From positions 72,969 to 102,075 of the forward strand of contig VHZZ01002121.1 in the NCBI GenBank assembly GCA_009801015.1: a DNA stretch of 29,107 bases, in the 5' to 3' direction. Every line of letters begins with the position of its first letter. Positions within the stretch are counted from its first letter, which is position 1. The notes beneath the pieces are model-generated. The model worked only from the letters and a program-made list of their open reading frames with translations, did not search any database and had not been told where the DNA came from. Of the stretch, positions 28,840 to 29,107 are shown piece after piece. This stretch comes from Silene noctiflora (lineage: Eukaryota; Streptophyta; Magnoliopsida; Caryophyllales; Caryophyllaceae). The position numbers and the translations under genes are program-made.

Positions 28840-29107
28840 CACAGGCAGAAGCCGAGCACGAGCTTAGTTTGTTGGGCTTGTAACCAAGAAACAAAAATCG
28901 AGCTTGAGTCGATCCCGAGCTTGAAAAAATCTTGCGGTCGAGCTCAACTTCAGTCTATATATAATTGGTAAGTTATCGTTTCTGTTTTCTATTGATATTT
29001 TCAATGTCAGGACTCAGGGTTATATATAAAAACATTGGGCAAATCAAAGAAAATATTATATATGTCCATACAAAGATATAACCAAGATAAAATCTAATCT
29101 ATACTAT
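28840..29107. mobile_element. GAGCTCG-rich TIR element, copy 2 (runs off the window)
   Basis: It shares with the element at 13720-14212 the order gccgagc.cgagctt, accaagaac, aatcgagctt, cgatcccgagcttg, aaaaaat, then gatattttcaat and acaaagatataa. Only the left part lies in the window. Confidence 0.55.

Overview
This window is nuclear DNA from a flowering plant, probably a eudicot. It holds four complete, intron-rich genes with canonical GT..AG introns, set among AT-rich spacers full of MITEs, SINE-like units and retrotransposon debris. Two features suggest Caryophyllales (beet, spinach, quinoa or pink relatives): the recurring 9-mer TACTCCGTA with Stowaway ends, and repeats carrying GAGACCGTCTC-like motifs. 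This placement comes from memory of such genomes and is weak.

Layout. (1) Bases 1-~2700: decayed Ty1/copia relic with gag (CCHC knuckle) and protease remains only, a non-coding 3' internal part, then a 3' LTR. (2) 3043-6941 (+): five-exon LanC-like gene of GCL1 type, 416 aa, whose zinc-ligand positions are substituted. (3) 7969-12322 (+): eight-exon SnRK2 protein kinase, 337 aa, with a G-box and a TATA-like motif upstream. (4) 12323-15698: repeat-rich spacer with a GAGCTCG-rich TIR element, a foldback MITE and a Stowaway MITE. (5) 15699-22828 (-): ten-exon GPI8, the catalytic subunit of GPI transamidase, 398 aa. One 3' splice acceptor is duplicated 33 nt away in frame. (6) 22829-25894: spacer with SINE-like, LTR-like and MITE debris. 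(7) 25895-27297 (-): three-exon class III peroxidase like PER17, 330 aa. (8) 27298-29107: a long-TIR element of about 850 bp whose arms each carry the same short ORF start, then a second, truncated copy of the GAGCTCG-rich element.

The four genes appear to be independent housekeeping or signalling genes: a cytosolic LanC-fold protein, a stress/ABA kinase, GPI anchoring in the ER, and a secreted wall peroxidase. I see no operon-like or cluster logic. No clearly new multi-gene system was found. The most checkable oddities are the duplicated GPI8 splice acceptor, the long-TIR element with mirrored ORF starts, the LanC-like protein lacking its zinc ligands, and a purine-rich MITE family whose three copies here all lie in introns. 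Exon structures were assembled by hand from reading frame, splice consensus and family similarity; no alignment or transcript was available.
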